Shown piece by piece: positions 1 to 8,738 of a stretch of DNA of 64,000 bases. Made by a program: the position numbers and the translations under genes. Location of the stretch: NCBI GenBank assembly GCA_050247075.1, contig JBFWUW010000002.1, positions 1-64,000 on the forward strand, in the 5' to 3' direction. The stretch is from JBFWUW01 sp050247075 (GTDB taxonomy: Bacteria; Planctomycetota; Planctomycetia; Pirellulales; JBFWUW01). The notes beneath the pieces are model-generated. The model ran no database searches, was not told the origin of the DNA, and was given only the letters and a program-made list of their open reading frames with translations. Each line of letters opens with the position of its first letter. Position 1 is the stretch's first letter.

Positions 1-378
1 TGCACCAGCCGTGCGCAGCGGGTGGTCGTAGTCGTAGGGGCCTGGCTGGGGATAGATGATCTCGTGGCGAGCGATTTGGCTGGTATCCGGCAATTGATCC
101 ATCGCCTCAACATCGTTGCCAGCCAGGCAGGCTGCAGCCGCTAGTGCCAGCCCGGCCGCGGCACCGCTCGTCACCAGGCCTGCTTCCGCTCCTGTCCCGC
201 GGGCAATAACTCGGCTGGCCGCGGCTTGCAGGTCGTCGATCTCGACGAAGGCGCGATTCGCCGCGAGCATGGCATGCAAGATCGGCTCGCTGGGGCAGCT
301 TCCGCCCACTCGGGTAGCAAATCCCACGCAATTGATGATCTCGGGCACGCCAAAATGGCGATAGGGGTTAATTTCCAT
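1..378 (-). CDS. SelA-like PLP-dependent enzyme, N-terminal part (3' end beyond window)
   Basis: An open frame of 126 codons starts with ATG at 376-378 and is still open at base 1, so only the N-terminus is present. It reads INCVGFATRVGG near residue 15, then a stretch with EIDDLQAAASRVIARGTGAE and TSGAAAGLALAAA. This is the opening of the SelA-like branch of fold-type I PLP enzymes (selenocysteine synthase-like proteins and D-glucosaminate-6-phosphate ammonia-lyase relatives). The PLP lysine would lie outside the window, so activity cannot be judged. The start overlaps by 11 bases the end of a phosphotriesterase-family remnant, as in a translationally coupled operon. Bacterial yhf-type clusters also pair a PLP enzyme with a phosphotriesterase homologue. 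The substrate is unknown. Confidence 0.75.
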   Translation of the reverse strand, partial: MEINPYRHFGVPEIINCVGFATRVGGSCPSEPILHAMLAANRAFVEIDDLQAAASRVIARGTGAEAGLVTSGAAAGLALAAAACLAGNDVEAMDQLPDTSQIARHEIIYPQPGPYDYDHPLRTAGA

Positions 379-592
379 AGCGAGCGGCTCTGGCAATGGC
401 GCGGGAAGGATTTGCGATCAGCGTTTTGTGAATCGCCTTATCGCTGCCATCGCGCAACAGCGGCAAGAAGAATTCCAACAAATTGCCGTATCCCTTGCCG
501 CCGTTGAGTTTGGGATGCCCCGTCATGCAGATATCCTCGAACAGCAACACCCGTTCGCCAGCAAAAAGTTGCATCTTGCCAGCGCAACGAAG
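368..592 (-). pseudogene. C-terminal remnant of a phosphotriesterase-family amidohydrolase
   Basis: The frame is open from just after a TAG at 593-595 to the TAA at 368-370. It contains GERVLLFEDICMTGH followed by a GGKGYGNLLEFFLPLLR segment and IANPSRA near the end. This matches the C-terminal end of phosphotriesterase-like TIM barrels, where the Asp of the LxxD motif is the last metal ligand and an (V/A)xNPxR motif closes the protein. A complete member has about 320-350 residues; only about 70 are present and no upstream frame supplies the rest before the peroxidase gene ends at 658. I infer a 5'-truncated gene left by a deletion or rearrangement. A short protein from the internal ATG at 574 is possible but would lack most metal ligands. 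Confidence 0.6.
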
Positions 593-657
593 CTACGGCG
601 GTTGTGACATTTCGTTTCGGTCCAGTGCCTGGCCGGACGGAATTGCCTTTCAACCCC

Positions 658-1656
658 CTATTTCGGCAGTGCGGGCGGGGCCGTCTCTGGATAGTGCGGG
701 CTGGCCAGGCCCTCTTTAAGAAAGGTCACCAGGTCGGCCTTTTGCTCCGCCGTCAGCTTGAGCGGGTAGATTTCTTCATCCAATTGCGGGTTCGGCGTGC
801 CCCCCTTGGCGTAGTATTCGACCACATCCTCCAAGGTTTTTAGGCGGCCATCGTGCATGTAGGGAGCGGTGCGGGCGATCTCGCGCAGCGTGGGAGTTTT
901 GAATGCTCCGCGGTCGCCCAGCAAGCCCGACTGGGCCTGGCGCCCCTGGTCGGGCTCTTTGTCATCCATGCCCACGCCGATGTTGTGAAACGCACCGTCG
1001 GTGAAATTGGCCCCAGCGTGGCAAGCGCTGCAATGGGCTTTGTTGAAGAACACCACCCGGCCCCGTTCGGCGGCTTCCGACAACGCCTGCTTGTCGCCGG
1101 CCTTGAAACGGTCGTAGGGGGCATCACCCGACAAAACGGTGCGCTCAAACGCCGAGATGGCTTTGGCGATTCCCTCGGAAGTCACGCGAGAACCAAACAC
1201 TTTTTCAAACTGCTCGCGATAGCCGGCGATCTTGTCCAGCTTGTCCACCGCCTCTTCCAGCGTCAGATTCATTTCAATCGGGTTTTGGATCGGACCCAGG
1301 GCCTGGCCTTCCAGTTCCAAAGCGCGTCCATCCCAAAACTGATAGTACTGATACGCGGCGTTGATGATCGTCGGAGCACTGCGGCCCCCTTTCAATCCGT
1401 TGATGCCGGTGGCGACCGCCTCGCCGTTTGACCACCCCTTAGCCGGATCGTGGCAACTGGCGCAACTGACGGTATTATCGCGCGACAACCGCTTGTCAAA
1501 ATAGAGCTGCTTACCCAGTTCTATTTTCTCCGCCGACTGCGGATTATCGGCGGCGACCGGCAACGGCGGCAACCCGGCAAGTTCGTCGGCACTTGCCACC
1601 CCGTAGGCTGCACAAGCGGCTATCAACATCAGGCTGATTTGAAATGGGCGTATCAT
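658..1656 (-). CDS. Diheme cytochrome c peroxidase (CcpA/MauG family)
   Basis: A 332-residue exported protein with an N-terminal signal peptide (about 1-23, hydrophobic core then ASA-D). There are two haem c sites, CASCH at residues 65-69 and CSACH at 209-213, and a PYMHDG motif near 265-270 that supplies the usual Met/His region of the high-potential haem. Length and motif order fit bacterial diheme peroxidases, which reduce H2O2 to water with electrons from periplasmic cytochromes or copper proteins; MauG-type relatives instead modify proteins or cofactors. ATG start with GGGAGAAG upstream. Whether it is a peroxidase or a MauG-like oxidase cannot be settled from sequence alone. It stands alone, without an evident electron-donor gene next to it. 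Confidence 0.93.
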   Translation of the reverse strand: MIRPFQISLMLIAACAAYGVASADELAGLPPLPVAADNPQSAEKIELGKQLYFDKRLSRDNTVSCASCHDPAKGWSNGEAVATGINGLKGGRSAPTIINAAYQYYQFWDGRALELEGQALGPIQNPIEMNLTLEEAVDKLDKIAGYREQFEKVFGSRVTSEGIAKAISAFERTVLSGDAPYDRFKAGDKQALSEAAERGRVVFFNKAHCSACHAGANFTDGAFHNIGVGMDDKEPDQGRQAQSGLLGDRGAFKTPTLREIARTAPYMHDGRLKTLEDVVEYYAKGGTPNPQLDEEIYPLKLTAEQKADLVTFLKEGLASPHYPETAPPALPK

Positions 1657-1830
1657 GAGTTGCTTCTCCCAAAAAGGCGTTTCGCGGCGGGCGTGCTACC
1701 GTCATCGTTTGTCACGGTATTCTGGTCTGCCCTGGCCGCGCAATCAAGCGCCCCATGATGAGCCGGATGCTTCCGGCTGAGCAACGAGCCGGTAGAAACC
1801 ACGCTCGCGATTTGACTGCCCAGAAGGACT

Positions 1831-3408
1831 TCAATTGCCTTCTTGCTCGTCCTGCACGGTCAGCCGCCGCGCGGAAAAGTCGGTGGCCAAACTGGAAACC
1901 CGCAACTCGACATCGCCGGCCTTGTCTTCAACGGCAGCCAGAAATTCGCGCGGGTTGTGCACCGTTGTCCCGCCAACATGGCTGACAATGGTGTTGGGAC
2001 GCAGGCCGGCCTTCCAGGCGGCGCTATCGCGAACAACATCCATCACGGCCACGCCCGACATGTCGACCGGCTCACCAGGAAACCCAAAGCCGCCGCGGAA
2101 CTGCATCTCGTTGGTCAGCATGGAAGCATAATCGACCTTCAGCCCGCGCCAGGCTGGCCGCGGCGATGTGACTATCTGTTCGCCCCGCACGGGAAATTTT
2201 CCCAATTCGACATCGACCGACATCGTGTGCCCGTCGCGCATGATGGTCAGCCGCGTCACCGACTCCACCGCCTGCCGCCCCACGTACAACATCAGGCCAT
2301 CCACGTCGTAGACTCGCTCGCCATCGACAGCCAAGACAACATCGTCGGTTTTCAGGCCGGCCCGCATGGCGGGCATGCCAGCCAGGACCGCGCCTACGCG
2401 CATGCCGTTGGCACCATTCAGCCGTTCCTCCGACGAAAGGTTAGTCGGACCAATCCCCAAAAAGCCATACTCCACTTCGCGGCCGTTTTTCAGGTCGTCA
2501 ATGATCCGCTTGAAGGGTCCATCCACGGGAATGGCATAGCCGGCGGCTTGCTCGTAGCCCGCTAAGGCCGCCTGGCTGGTTGTTAGTCCAACCATTTCAC
2601 CCTTGAGATTGAGCAACGGGCCGCCGCTCGTCCCTAGATTGAGTTTGGCGTCCGTCTGAATCAGCGTGCCAAAATGGTGGAGCGTGGTCCGGCCATCGCG
2701 AATATCTTCCGCCGGCACGGGACCCGCCTTGCGGGCTAAATTGGCCACAATGCCCCAAGCCGCGCTAACTTGTCCGTCGCGAGCAATCGCATACGGATTG
2801 CCTAACGAAATTACGATCTGGCCCTTCCTCAGCAGGGCGGCATCGCCCATCGAAATAGGCGTCAGGCCTTCCGCCTCGATCGACAGCACCGCCAAATCCG
2901 ATCGCGGGTCGGCCCCCACGATTTTGGCCCGATAGGGCCGCCGATCTATGGTGGTAACCCAGAGCTCGCTTTCAAATCCCCGTTCGGCTTCGCCATCGGA
3001 ATCGTCGGAACGGACCACAACGTGGTAGTTGGTCAGAATCAGGCCCTTGGCATCGATCACCACACCCGTCCCAAACTCGTTGGGAATGAAGTCAGGATTC
3101 GTGGGGTTCTCAGGCGGGTCGTTGCTGGCCCGGCCGCCGCGGAAAAAATCAGGGGCGCCAAAATTAGGACTGTTGTCCGCCACGGGACGGCGACGGATTC
3201 GGGCGATGCTGACGACCGACTTCTCGCACTTGGCGATCGTCTCTACCAGCACATCCTCCAGGGCTACTAGCGCAGCCAGCCCGCTGGGGGCGGCGGCGGG
3301 CTCTTGTGCCAGACCAACCAATGCCCAGCCAGCCGTGCTCGCCAATCCGGCAACCACAACTAGACACATCCGGCCGCGCCACGTCCATCCCATTGCCTGT
3401 TGGCTCAT
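1831..3408 (-). CDS. HtrA/DegP-like periplasmic serine protease with two PDZ domains (S1C)
   Basis: A 525-residue protein. I chose the ATG at 3406-3408 over a GTG three codons upstream because AGGG lies 8 bases before it. An N-terminal hydrophobic segment (about 13-33) is a signal peptide or anchor. The trypsin-like domain has the full triad: His129 in LTNYHVV, Asp171 in DPRSDLAVL and Ser261 in GTSGGPLL. Two PDZ domains follow (about 325-400 and 425-515), the first with GMRVGAVLAGMPAMRAGL. The family degrades or refolds misfolded envelope proteins. A Pro/Asn/Phe-rich linker before the protease domain resembles the regulatory loop region of DegP. It lies 66 bases downstream of recA on the same strand; co-transcription is possible. 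Confidence 0.92.
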   Translation of the reverse strand: MSQQAMGWTWRGRMCLVVVAGLASTAGWALVGLAQEPAAAPSGLAALVALEDVLVETIAKCEKSVVSIARIRRRPVADNSPNFGAPDFFRGGRASNDPPENPTNPDFIPNEFGTGVVIDAKGLILTNYHVVVRSDDSDGEAERGFESELWVTTIDRRPYRAKIVGADPRSDLAVLSIEAEGLTPISMGDAALLRKGQIVISLGNPYAIARDGQVSAAWGIVANLARKAGPVPAEDIRDGRTTLHHFGTLIQTDAKLNLGTSGGPLLNLKGEMVGLTTSQAALAGYEQAAGYAIPVDGPFKRIIDDLKNGREVEYGFLGIGPTNLSSEERLNGANGMRVGAVLAGMPAMRAGLKTDDVVLAVDGERVYDVDGLMLYVGRQAVESVTRLTIMRDGHTMSVDVELGKFPVRGEQIVTSPRPAWRGLKVDYASMLTNEMQFRGGFGFPGEPVDMSGVAVMDVVRDSAAWKAGLRPNTIVSHVGGTTVHNPREFLAAVEDKAGDVELRVSSLATDFSARRLTVQDEQEGN

Positions 3409-3474
3409 TCGATTCACCCTAAGGTCAAGAGGCTGGCGTGGCTAGTTCCAAGCGAACCGGCCGGCCAGGCTCGA

Positions 3475-4623
3475 TCATTCTTCTTCCGCGCTGCCATTGG
3501 TGTCGGCGTCGGCCTCGCCTTCACTGGCCGCCACGGTGGCTACGTCCGTTCCAGATGCTAGAATTTTAGCGTGCAATTCGGCCGCTAACTGCGGATTTTC
3601 TTGCAAAAAGGCCCTGGCTTTCTCGCGGCCCTGGCCCATGTGCAATTCGCCGTAGCGAAACCACGTACCCGACCGCACCACGAATTTCTGCGCCAACGAC
3701 AGGTCGAGCAGATCTCCCTCGTAGCTGATGCCATTTGCATGCATCATGTCGAACTCGGCTACGCGGAACGGCGGTGCCACCTTGTTCTTAACAACCTTGG
3801 TCCGCACCCGCTGGCCAACGACATCCTCGCCATCCTTGAGCTGTCCAATGCGGCGGACATCGATACGGCATGAGGAATAGAACTTGAGCGCCCGGCCACC
3901 GGGGGTTGTCTCCGGGCTGCCAAACATGACGCCAATCTTCTCGCGAATCTGGTTGATAAAGATCACGCAGGTCTTGCTCTTGGCTATCGCGCCGGTCAAT
4001 TTGCGCAACGCCTGGCTCATCAGGCGAGCCTGCAAGCCAACGTGGGTGTCCCCCATTTCACCGTCCAACTCTTTTTGTGGCACCAAGGCGGCCACCGAGT
4101 CAACTACGATCACATCAACCGCGTTGGACTTGATGAGCATCTCTGTAATGTTCATGGCCTCTTCGCCGCTGGAGGGCTGGCTGACCAGCAACGTCTCCAA
4201 CTGCACACCCAGTTTTTTGGCCCAACTAGGGTCCAGAGCATGTTCCGCGTCGATAAAGGCGGCAATGCCGCCGGCGGCTTGCGCCTGGGCGACAATGTGC
4301 AACGCCAATGTGGTCTTGCCGCTGGACTCTGGCCCGTAGATCTCGACGATCCGGCCCTTGGGGACGCCTTGCCCGCCCAAGGCCAGGTCTAGTGACAGGC
4401 TGCCGGTGGCAATACCTTCAATCTTGGCGGCATTGGCGCTGCCCAAGGGCATGATGGCCCCGTCGCCAAATAGCTTCTCGATCTGCGCAACCGTGTTTTT
4501 CAGGCCGGGGTTCTGGTCCAAAATCGACTTTGCGCCCCCCTTGCCCGAAGGCTTATCGGAAGCGTCGGTGGCAGATGATTTCTTGGCCATACGGTTGTGG
4601 GATTTGGAGGCAGCGGAGACCAT
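3475..4623 (-). CDS. recA: Recombinase RecA
   Basis: A 382-residue RecA: Walker A GPESSGKTT at about residues 97-105, Walker B VIVVDSVAAL, and the conserved IFINQIREKIGVMFG and TTPGGRALKFY loop L2 region. It catalyses ATP-dependent strand exchange and activates LexA self-cleavage. The ATG at 4621-4623 is preceded by AAGGA at a 7-base distance, supporting this start; it adds an 11-residue lead before an internal MAKKS start that many homologues would use. The C-terminal tail is acidic (ending GSAEEE), as usual for RecA. A sigma-70-type promoter lies about 100 bases upstream. It reads away from the TraB-like gene, with 218 bases between. Confidence 0.98.
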   Translation of the reverse strand: MVSAASKSHNRMAKKSSATDASDKPSGKGGAKSILDQNPGLKNTVAQIEKLFGDGAIMPLGSANAAKIEGIATGSLSLDLALGGQGVPKGRIVEIYGPESSGKTTLALHIVAQAQAAGGIAAFIDAEHALDPSWAKKLGVQLETLLVSQPSSGEEAMNITEMLIKSNAVDVIVVDSVAALVPQKELDGEMGDTHVGLQARLMSQALRKLTGAIAKSKTCVIFINQIREKIGVMFGSPETTPGGRALKFYSSCRIDVRRIGQLKDGEDVVGQRVRTKVVKNKVAPPFRVAEFDMMHANGISYEGDLLDLSLAQKFVVRSGTWFRYGELHMGQGREKARAFLQENPQLAAELHAKILASGTDVATVAASEGEADADTNGSAEEE

Positions 4624-4674
4624 GGGAAGATCCTTTTTCTTGCGAATTGCCGAACCGGCCTCAGGAGGCCATTA

Positions 4675-4687
4675 CGAACGCGTTACG
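4675..4687. promoter_or_regulatory. Possible SOS operator of recA (imperfect palindrome)
   Basis: CGAACGCGTTACG is a near-palindrome around AACGCGTT. It lies just inside the start of the transcript predicted from the recA promoter. A second GAACGC occurs 17 bases further upstream (4693-4698). It resembles a degenerate GAAC-N4-GTTC LexA box of the Gram-positive type, with one half site imperfect. This is position-based inference; no LexA gene is in the window. Confidence 0.25.
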
Positions 4688-4702
4688 ACTGTGAACGCAT
4701 GT

Positions 4703-4731
4703 ATAGTATCGGCAAAAGCGGCGGGTGGCAA
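4703..4731 (-). promoter_or_regulatory. recA promoter (sigma-70 type)
   Basis: On the minus strand TTGCCA (4726-4731) and TACTAT (4703-4708) are separated by exactly 17 bases. The predicted start near 4697 gives a leader of about 74 bases before recA. Confidence 0.45.
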
Positions 4732-4897
4732 GAGAAAAGTATCTAGTTTTTGCCGTTCCTCCCCAATATCTCGGTAGTGGTTGCTATTTCAAGAGTTGCG
4801 CCCGCGATTTCAATCCGTGTCAGCGAATTCGCGGACGCAAGATGCCGACGGATTGTACCATAATCCCCACTCGGTCGATGAATTTTTCGCCACGGGC

Positions 4898-5842
4898 CTA
4901 CTCTTCCTCGCCCTCAGCGACTACTTCCTCCCCCTCTACTTCCGTCCGCATGTCCCAGGCGACCATCCAGGTCTGTTCCACCGGGTGCAGGCCGAATTCG
5001 TCCTTAAGGCGGCGTTCCATGTCGGCCATGTGGCCGGCACCGTAGAAGATGCCGATCTTTTTCTTGCCCGCCTTGAGTTGCTCGTCCAGCACGCCCAAGG
5101 CCACCTTGTTGCGATGGGTGATCAAGGTCGAGCCTTCCGCCGCCTCAAAAGCGTCGAGAGCCACGCCCCCTTCAATCAGCATTTCGGACATCACCCGTTT
5201 CATGGCCAAGTGCGGGTCGTCGGCCAGATAAGCAAACAGCAGGTCCAAATCAGACCCTTTTCCCTGCATCCGGGTTTGCAAAACGATGTTTTGCGCGATC
5301 AGCCGGGCGATGAGAGAGATGCCCAACTCGCCGTTCTTCTCCATCGACTCCAGCATTTCCTCGGCCGACATATCGGCATGGACGAAATTCTTGGCCGAGT
5401 AATCCACTTCGTCGAGCTGATAGGCCAACCCCAATTGCTTTTGCATTTGGGTCTGCTGATTGTGCAACGCCCGCAGGGCCGCCTTGCTGCCGCCCGAGAC
5501 CTTGTCGCTTTTGGGTGAAACCATTTCAAACAGCAGTACGTCGTACTGCTCGAACAGTTCGTTCATCTGGCTGTAGTAGGCTTCGTCGGCAATGTGAATC
5601 ACGCCGATCAGATCGACCACCACGCCATCCTCGGCGGCCTGGTGCTGGTAGCGCACCACCGCCGTGTCGAGCGAGATCGGCTCTTCCTCGTCATCGCGAA
5701 CCAGCCGCATAAAATCCGAAGGCTCCGCCGCAACGGCAGCCGGTTGCTCGGCGGCGGGCGTATCATCGGCCCTGGCCAAGTCCAAACCCAGGCCCAGCAG
5801 GGCCAATGCTAAAGTGCATGTCAACATGCTCGTGCGCAACAT
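4898..5842 (-). CDS. Exported TraB/GumN-like protein
   Basis: A 314-residue protein with a signal peptide (about 1-25, ending ALLGLGLDLARA-DD). The ATG at 5842 is preferred over one two codons upstream because GAGG sits 9 bases before it. Two hallmarks of the TraB/PrgY/GumN superfamily are visible: a GVIHIADEAYY segment near residue 85 (GxxH) and IGIFYGAGHMADMERRL near the C-terminus (GAGH). Metazoan TIKI members of this superfamily are metal-dependent proteases, and PrgY inhibits a peptide pheromone. Between the motifs is a long helical region with many Met and Glu, and the C-terminus is acidic. The substrate is unknown; protease activity is a family inference. Confidence 0.75.
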   Translation of the reverse strand: MLRTSMLTCTLALALLGLGLDLARADDTPAAEQPAAVAAEPSDFMRLVRDDEEEPISLDTAVVRYQHQAAEDGVVVDLIGVIHIADEAYYSQMNELFEQYDVLLFEMVSPKSDKVSGGSKAALRALHNQQTQMQKQLGLAYQLDEVDYSAKNFVHADMSAEEMLESMEKNGELGISLIARLIAQNIVLQTRMQGKGSDLDLLFAYLADDPHLAMKRVMSEMLIEGGVALDAFEAAEGSTLITHRNKVALGVLDEQLKAGKKKIGIFYGAGHMADMERRLKDEFGLHPVEQTWMVAWDMRTEVEGEEVVAEGEEE

Positions 5843-6137
5843 GGCCATCGTCCTCTTGCCTGCGGAATGCGGGGAAAACCGGCCCCCGCGCCGCTAGAAG
5901 TATACGCCCGCCGACCGAGCGGAACAAATGTTTGGACCTTGCCGCCGCCGGCATATCTGGCGAAACCGGCACCGTCGGCCGATTCGTAGCGGTTCCAAAG
6001 CCGTTTTTTCAAGATGGACCAGCTTGTTTTAAGGTAGGGATAGACTGTAGCCGTTAGTTAAGATAGGTGAGATACCGACAAGGCTGTTCTTCTGTTTCGC
6101 ACGGACCGCTTGGCGACCAACCGAGAGATCATCAATT

Positions 6138-6830
6138 ATGTGGATGAAGAGCAAGTGGTTTCAGAAATTGGGCGGCGGCAAGATGGAGTCGTTTGGCTTG
6201 CGGACCTGGTCGAAGCTGCAGTTCGTCTCGTTGCGCAGCCGCAAAGACCCCAAGACGATGAAACTATTGCAGCAAATCCACGATGACCGCCGCTCGCTGA
6301 TGAGCGCGTTCGAGACATTTTTGGTCTATTCCATCGCCAAGGCCCAGTCCAATCGGCCCGGCGACTTTGCCGAAGTCGGCGTCTTCAAGGGGGCCTCGGC
6401 CAAGCTAATGTGCGAAGCCAAGGGGGACAAGGTTCTGCGGCTGTTCGACACCTACGAGGGCCTGCCGCCGCAGTCGGACAAAGACCCCGGCGTCCATCGC
6501 GAGCACCAGTACGCTTGCAGCCTGGAATCCGTCCAAAAGTACCTCAAGGGCTACCCCAACCTGGAGTACTACAAGGGCATCTTCCCCGATTCGGCCAAAG
6601 GCGTGAAAGAGGCCCAGTACGCCTTCGCGCATTTCGATGTCGATCTGTACGAGGGAACCTTGGGCTGCCTGGAATACTTCTATCCCCGCATGATCCCCGG
6701 CGGCATCATGCTCTCGCACGATTACGGCATGTTGGCCGGCGTGGAGAAAGCCTTCACCGAATTCTTTGCCGACAAGCCCGAGCAAGTCATTGAGCAGCCC
6801 ACCACGCAATGCATGGTGGTCAAGCTATAA
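6138..6830 (+). CDS. TylF/MycF-type class I SAM-dependent O-methyltransferase
   Basis: A 230-residue protein with the features of macrocin O-methyltransferase-type enzymes: GDFAEVGVFKGASAKLM (SAM-binding glycine motif, about residues 73-89), LFDTYEGLP (acidic ribose-binding loop), and a metal-ligand region FDVDLYEGTLGCLEYFYPR followed by GGIMLSHDYG. The founding members methylate sugar hydroxyls of macrolides using Mg2+; in planctomycetes such genes often sit with polysaccharide genes, but no glycosyltransferase is adjacent here. ATG start with a weak GAGAG upstream. It converges on the DUF1501 gene, with only 20 bases between stop codons and no clear terminator. Confidence 0.85.
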   Translation: MWMKSKWFQKLGGGKMESFGLRTWSKLQFVSLRSRKDPKTMKLLQQIHDDRRSLMSAFETFLVYSIAKAQSNRPGDFAEVGVFKGASAKLMCEAKGDKVLRLFDTYEGLPPQSDKDPGVHREHQYACSLESVQKYLKGYPNLEYYKGIFPDSAKGVKEAQYAFAHFDVDLYEGTLGCLEYFYPRMIPGGIMLSHDYGMLAGVEKAFTEFFADKPEQVIEQPTTQCMVVKL

Positions 6831-6850
6831 GAGGCAAGCGACGATTGCCG

Positions 6851-8293
6851 CTACCCAAACAGCTCCATCGCCGCTTGCCCCTTGCCATCTTCCGTGGCGT
6901 AGAAGGGGCGGTTTTCGACGTTGAAGGCTGTCTTGGGGCTGACGCCCATCGCCGTGAAGATCGTGGCGTGCAGGTCGCTGACGGAGAGCGGGTTCTCGAT
7001 CGCCAGGCAGGGGCGCTCGTCGGCAGTGGCACCGTACAAAAAGCCTCGCTTCATTCCGCCGCCAAACATCACCACGCTGGTTCCGCCCGTGAAGTGGCGG
7101 TGCAGGCCGTAATGCTTGAGTTCCTTGAGGACGTCGGTCGGGGCGGTGGCCTGGTCCTTGGCGGTCGAGCCGGGAACCCCTTCAATGGTCATATCGCGGC
7201 TGAACTCGCTGGCGATGATGACCAGCGTGCGGTCTAGCAGCCCGCGTTCTTCCAGATCGCGGATGAGGGTGGCAATCGGCAGGTCCATCGTCTTGTGCAG
7301 GGTATCGACCGTGGTGTGGCCGTTGACGTGCGTGTCCCAATGGACGAAGGGGATGTACTCGGTGGTGACCTCCACAAAGCGAGCACCCGCCTCGACCAGC
7401 CGCCGGGCCAGCAGACAGCCTTGCCCAAATCGGCCGGTGTTGTACTTGTCCTGCACTTCCTTCGGTTCCAGCGAAATATCGAAGGCGTCGCGTTCCTTGG
7501 CCCCTAACAGCCGATAGGCGTTTTCCAGCGAACGGAGCATCGACTCTTGCTGGTAATCGCTGGCGTACTCGCGGTGCGGGTTACGATCGACCAGTTGGCG
7601 AAACAACTTGTGGCGATTGGCGAACCGGCCGGGGGACATCCCCTTGGGCGGGCGGACGGCCAGGGCAGCCTCTTCCGGGTAGGGCAGGTTCATCGGCCCG
7701 AACTCGCTGCCAAAAAACCCGGCCTGGGTGAAAGCCTTGATCTCTTCGTTCTCGCCGATCCCTTCCAACCGCTGGCCAATATTGATGAAGGCCGGCATGA
7801 CCGGGTTGCGCGGCCCGGCCACGCGGGCAATCCACGAACCAATGTGCGGGCAGGCCACCGTTTGCGGCGGAACATAGCCGGTGTGCCAATGGTACTGGTG
7901 CCGCGAGTGCAAGATGCTGCCCAGGTCGGGCTGATAGGCCGAGCGAATTAGCGTGGCGCGGTCCATCACCTGGGCAATGTTCTCCAGCCCCTCGCAAATT
8001 TTGATGTTGTCCACCGCCGTGTCGATCGGCCGAAACGTGCTGATGATCTCCTCAACTGGCGTGCCAACTTCAAACGGCTTATAGCGCTTGGGGTCAAACG
8101 TCTCAGGCGCGGCCATGCCGCCGGCCATCCAGATCAGAATGCAGGCATCGGCGGTCGGGCGGGGATGGACCAGCGGCCCCTCGCCCTCCTCGGCGGACAA
8201 CAGCCGAGGCTCGCCCGCCATCACGGCGGCGGCGGTTCCAGCGGCCAGTTGCTTAAGAAAATCACGGCGAGCGTGGGTGGTGGCGTGGTTCAT
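6851..8293 (-). CDS. DUF1501 (sulfatase-like fold) exported protein
   Basis: A 480-residue protein starting with a twin-arginine signal (ARRDFLKQLAAG, then AAAVMAGEPRLLSA). Family hallmarks are present: ILIWMAGGMAAPETFDPK, HSRHQYHWHTGY, FVEVTTEYIPFVHWDTH, a VIIASEFSRD segment and a C-terminal SVSDLHATIFTAMG. DUF1501 proteins are distant relatives of alkaline phosphatases and sulfatases and are very abundant in planctomycetes. They are normally encoded next to a PSCyt1/DUF1549/DUF1553 protein, but here the neighbour is a methyltransferase and the only such cytochrome protein lies 49 kb away. Function is unproven. ATG start; only a poor ribosome-binding site (GAGA) is visible. Confidence 0.9.
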   Translation of the reverse strand: MNHATTHARRDFLKQLAAGTAAAVMAGEPRLLSAEEGEGPLVHPRPTADACILIWMAGGMAAPETFDPKRYKPFEVGTPVEEIISTFRPIDTAVDNIKICEGLENIAQVMDRATLIRSAYQPDLGSILHSRHQYHWHTGYVPPQTVACPHIGSWIARVAGPRNPVMPAFINIGQRLEGIGENEEIKAFTQAGFFGSEFGPMNLPYPEEAALAVRPPKGMSPGRFANRHKLFRQLVDRNPHREYASDYQQESMLRSLENAYRLLGAKERDAFDISLEPKEVQDKYNTGRFGQGCLLARRLVEAGARFVEVTTEYIPFVHWDTHVNGHTTVDTLHKTMDLPIATLIRDLEERGLLDRTLVIIASEFSRDMTIEGVPGSTAKDQATAPTDVLKELKHYGLHRHFTGGTSVVMFGGGMKRGFLYGATADERPCLAIENPLSVSDLHATIFTAMGVSPKTAFNVENRPFYATEDGKGQAAMELFG

Positions 8294-8738
8294 GGCGGGT
8301 CTCGTTCACTCATGGCCCAAGGTGCCTTGTTTCCATCATTCCGTTGCAACCACCATTCTATCACGGAGATTGGCTTGATAGTACGAAATCTAAATGCCAG
8401 CGGGCAATTGAAGACAAGGCATTGTGGGAATGGGCACCATCCTCCGGCCAAGTCATTTCAAGAACCGCTTTTCGAACGAATAGGGAGCAGTCGTAACTTC
8501 CGTTGCTAGCCGCGGTCCGCCCCCATTGCGGTCTGGAAAGCCTCCGTGCGGAAAACTCATTCGTCCGATGCATTCGATTCGTGGTTCTTCGTATTACCTC
8601 GGTCGTGAATCCCCCAGGCACGCGCGGCTGGCATAATCGAGTTCATTCGCCGATAATGGGACGGCGAGAGATGCAAGAAAGAATCGCCAATATAACTCGT
8701 TGCGTTCCTCGCCCATTCGCACCTCATGAGGGACCGCC
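8294..8738. other. Intergenic region, no gene seen
   Basis: 445 bases between a leftward and a rightward gene. Short frames on both strands have no recognisable sequence. It should hold the divergent promoters, but I could not single out a convincing pair. Confidence 0.5.

Noticed and set aside
1761..1778. Hairpin AGCCGGA/TCCGGCT as a terminator of the HtrA-like gene
   Set aside because: No T run follows on the minus strand; it is at best a small REP-like palindrome.
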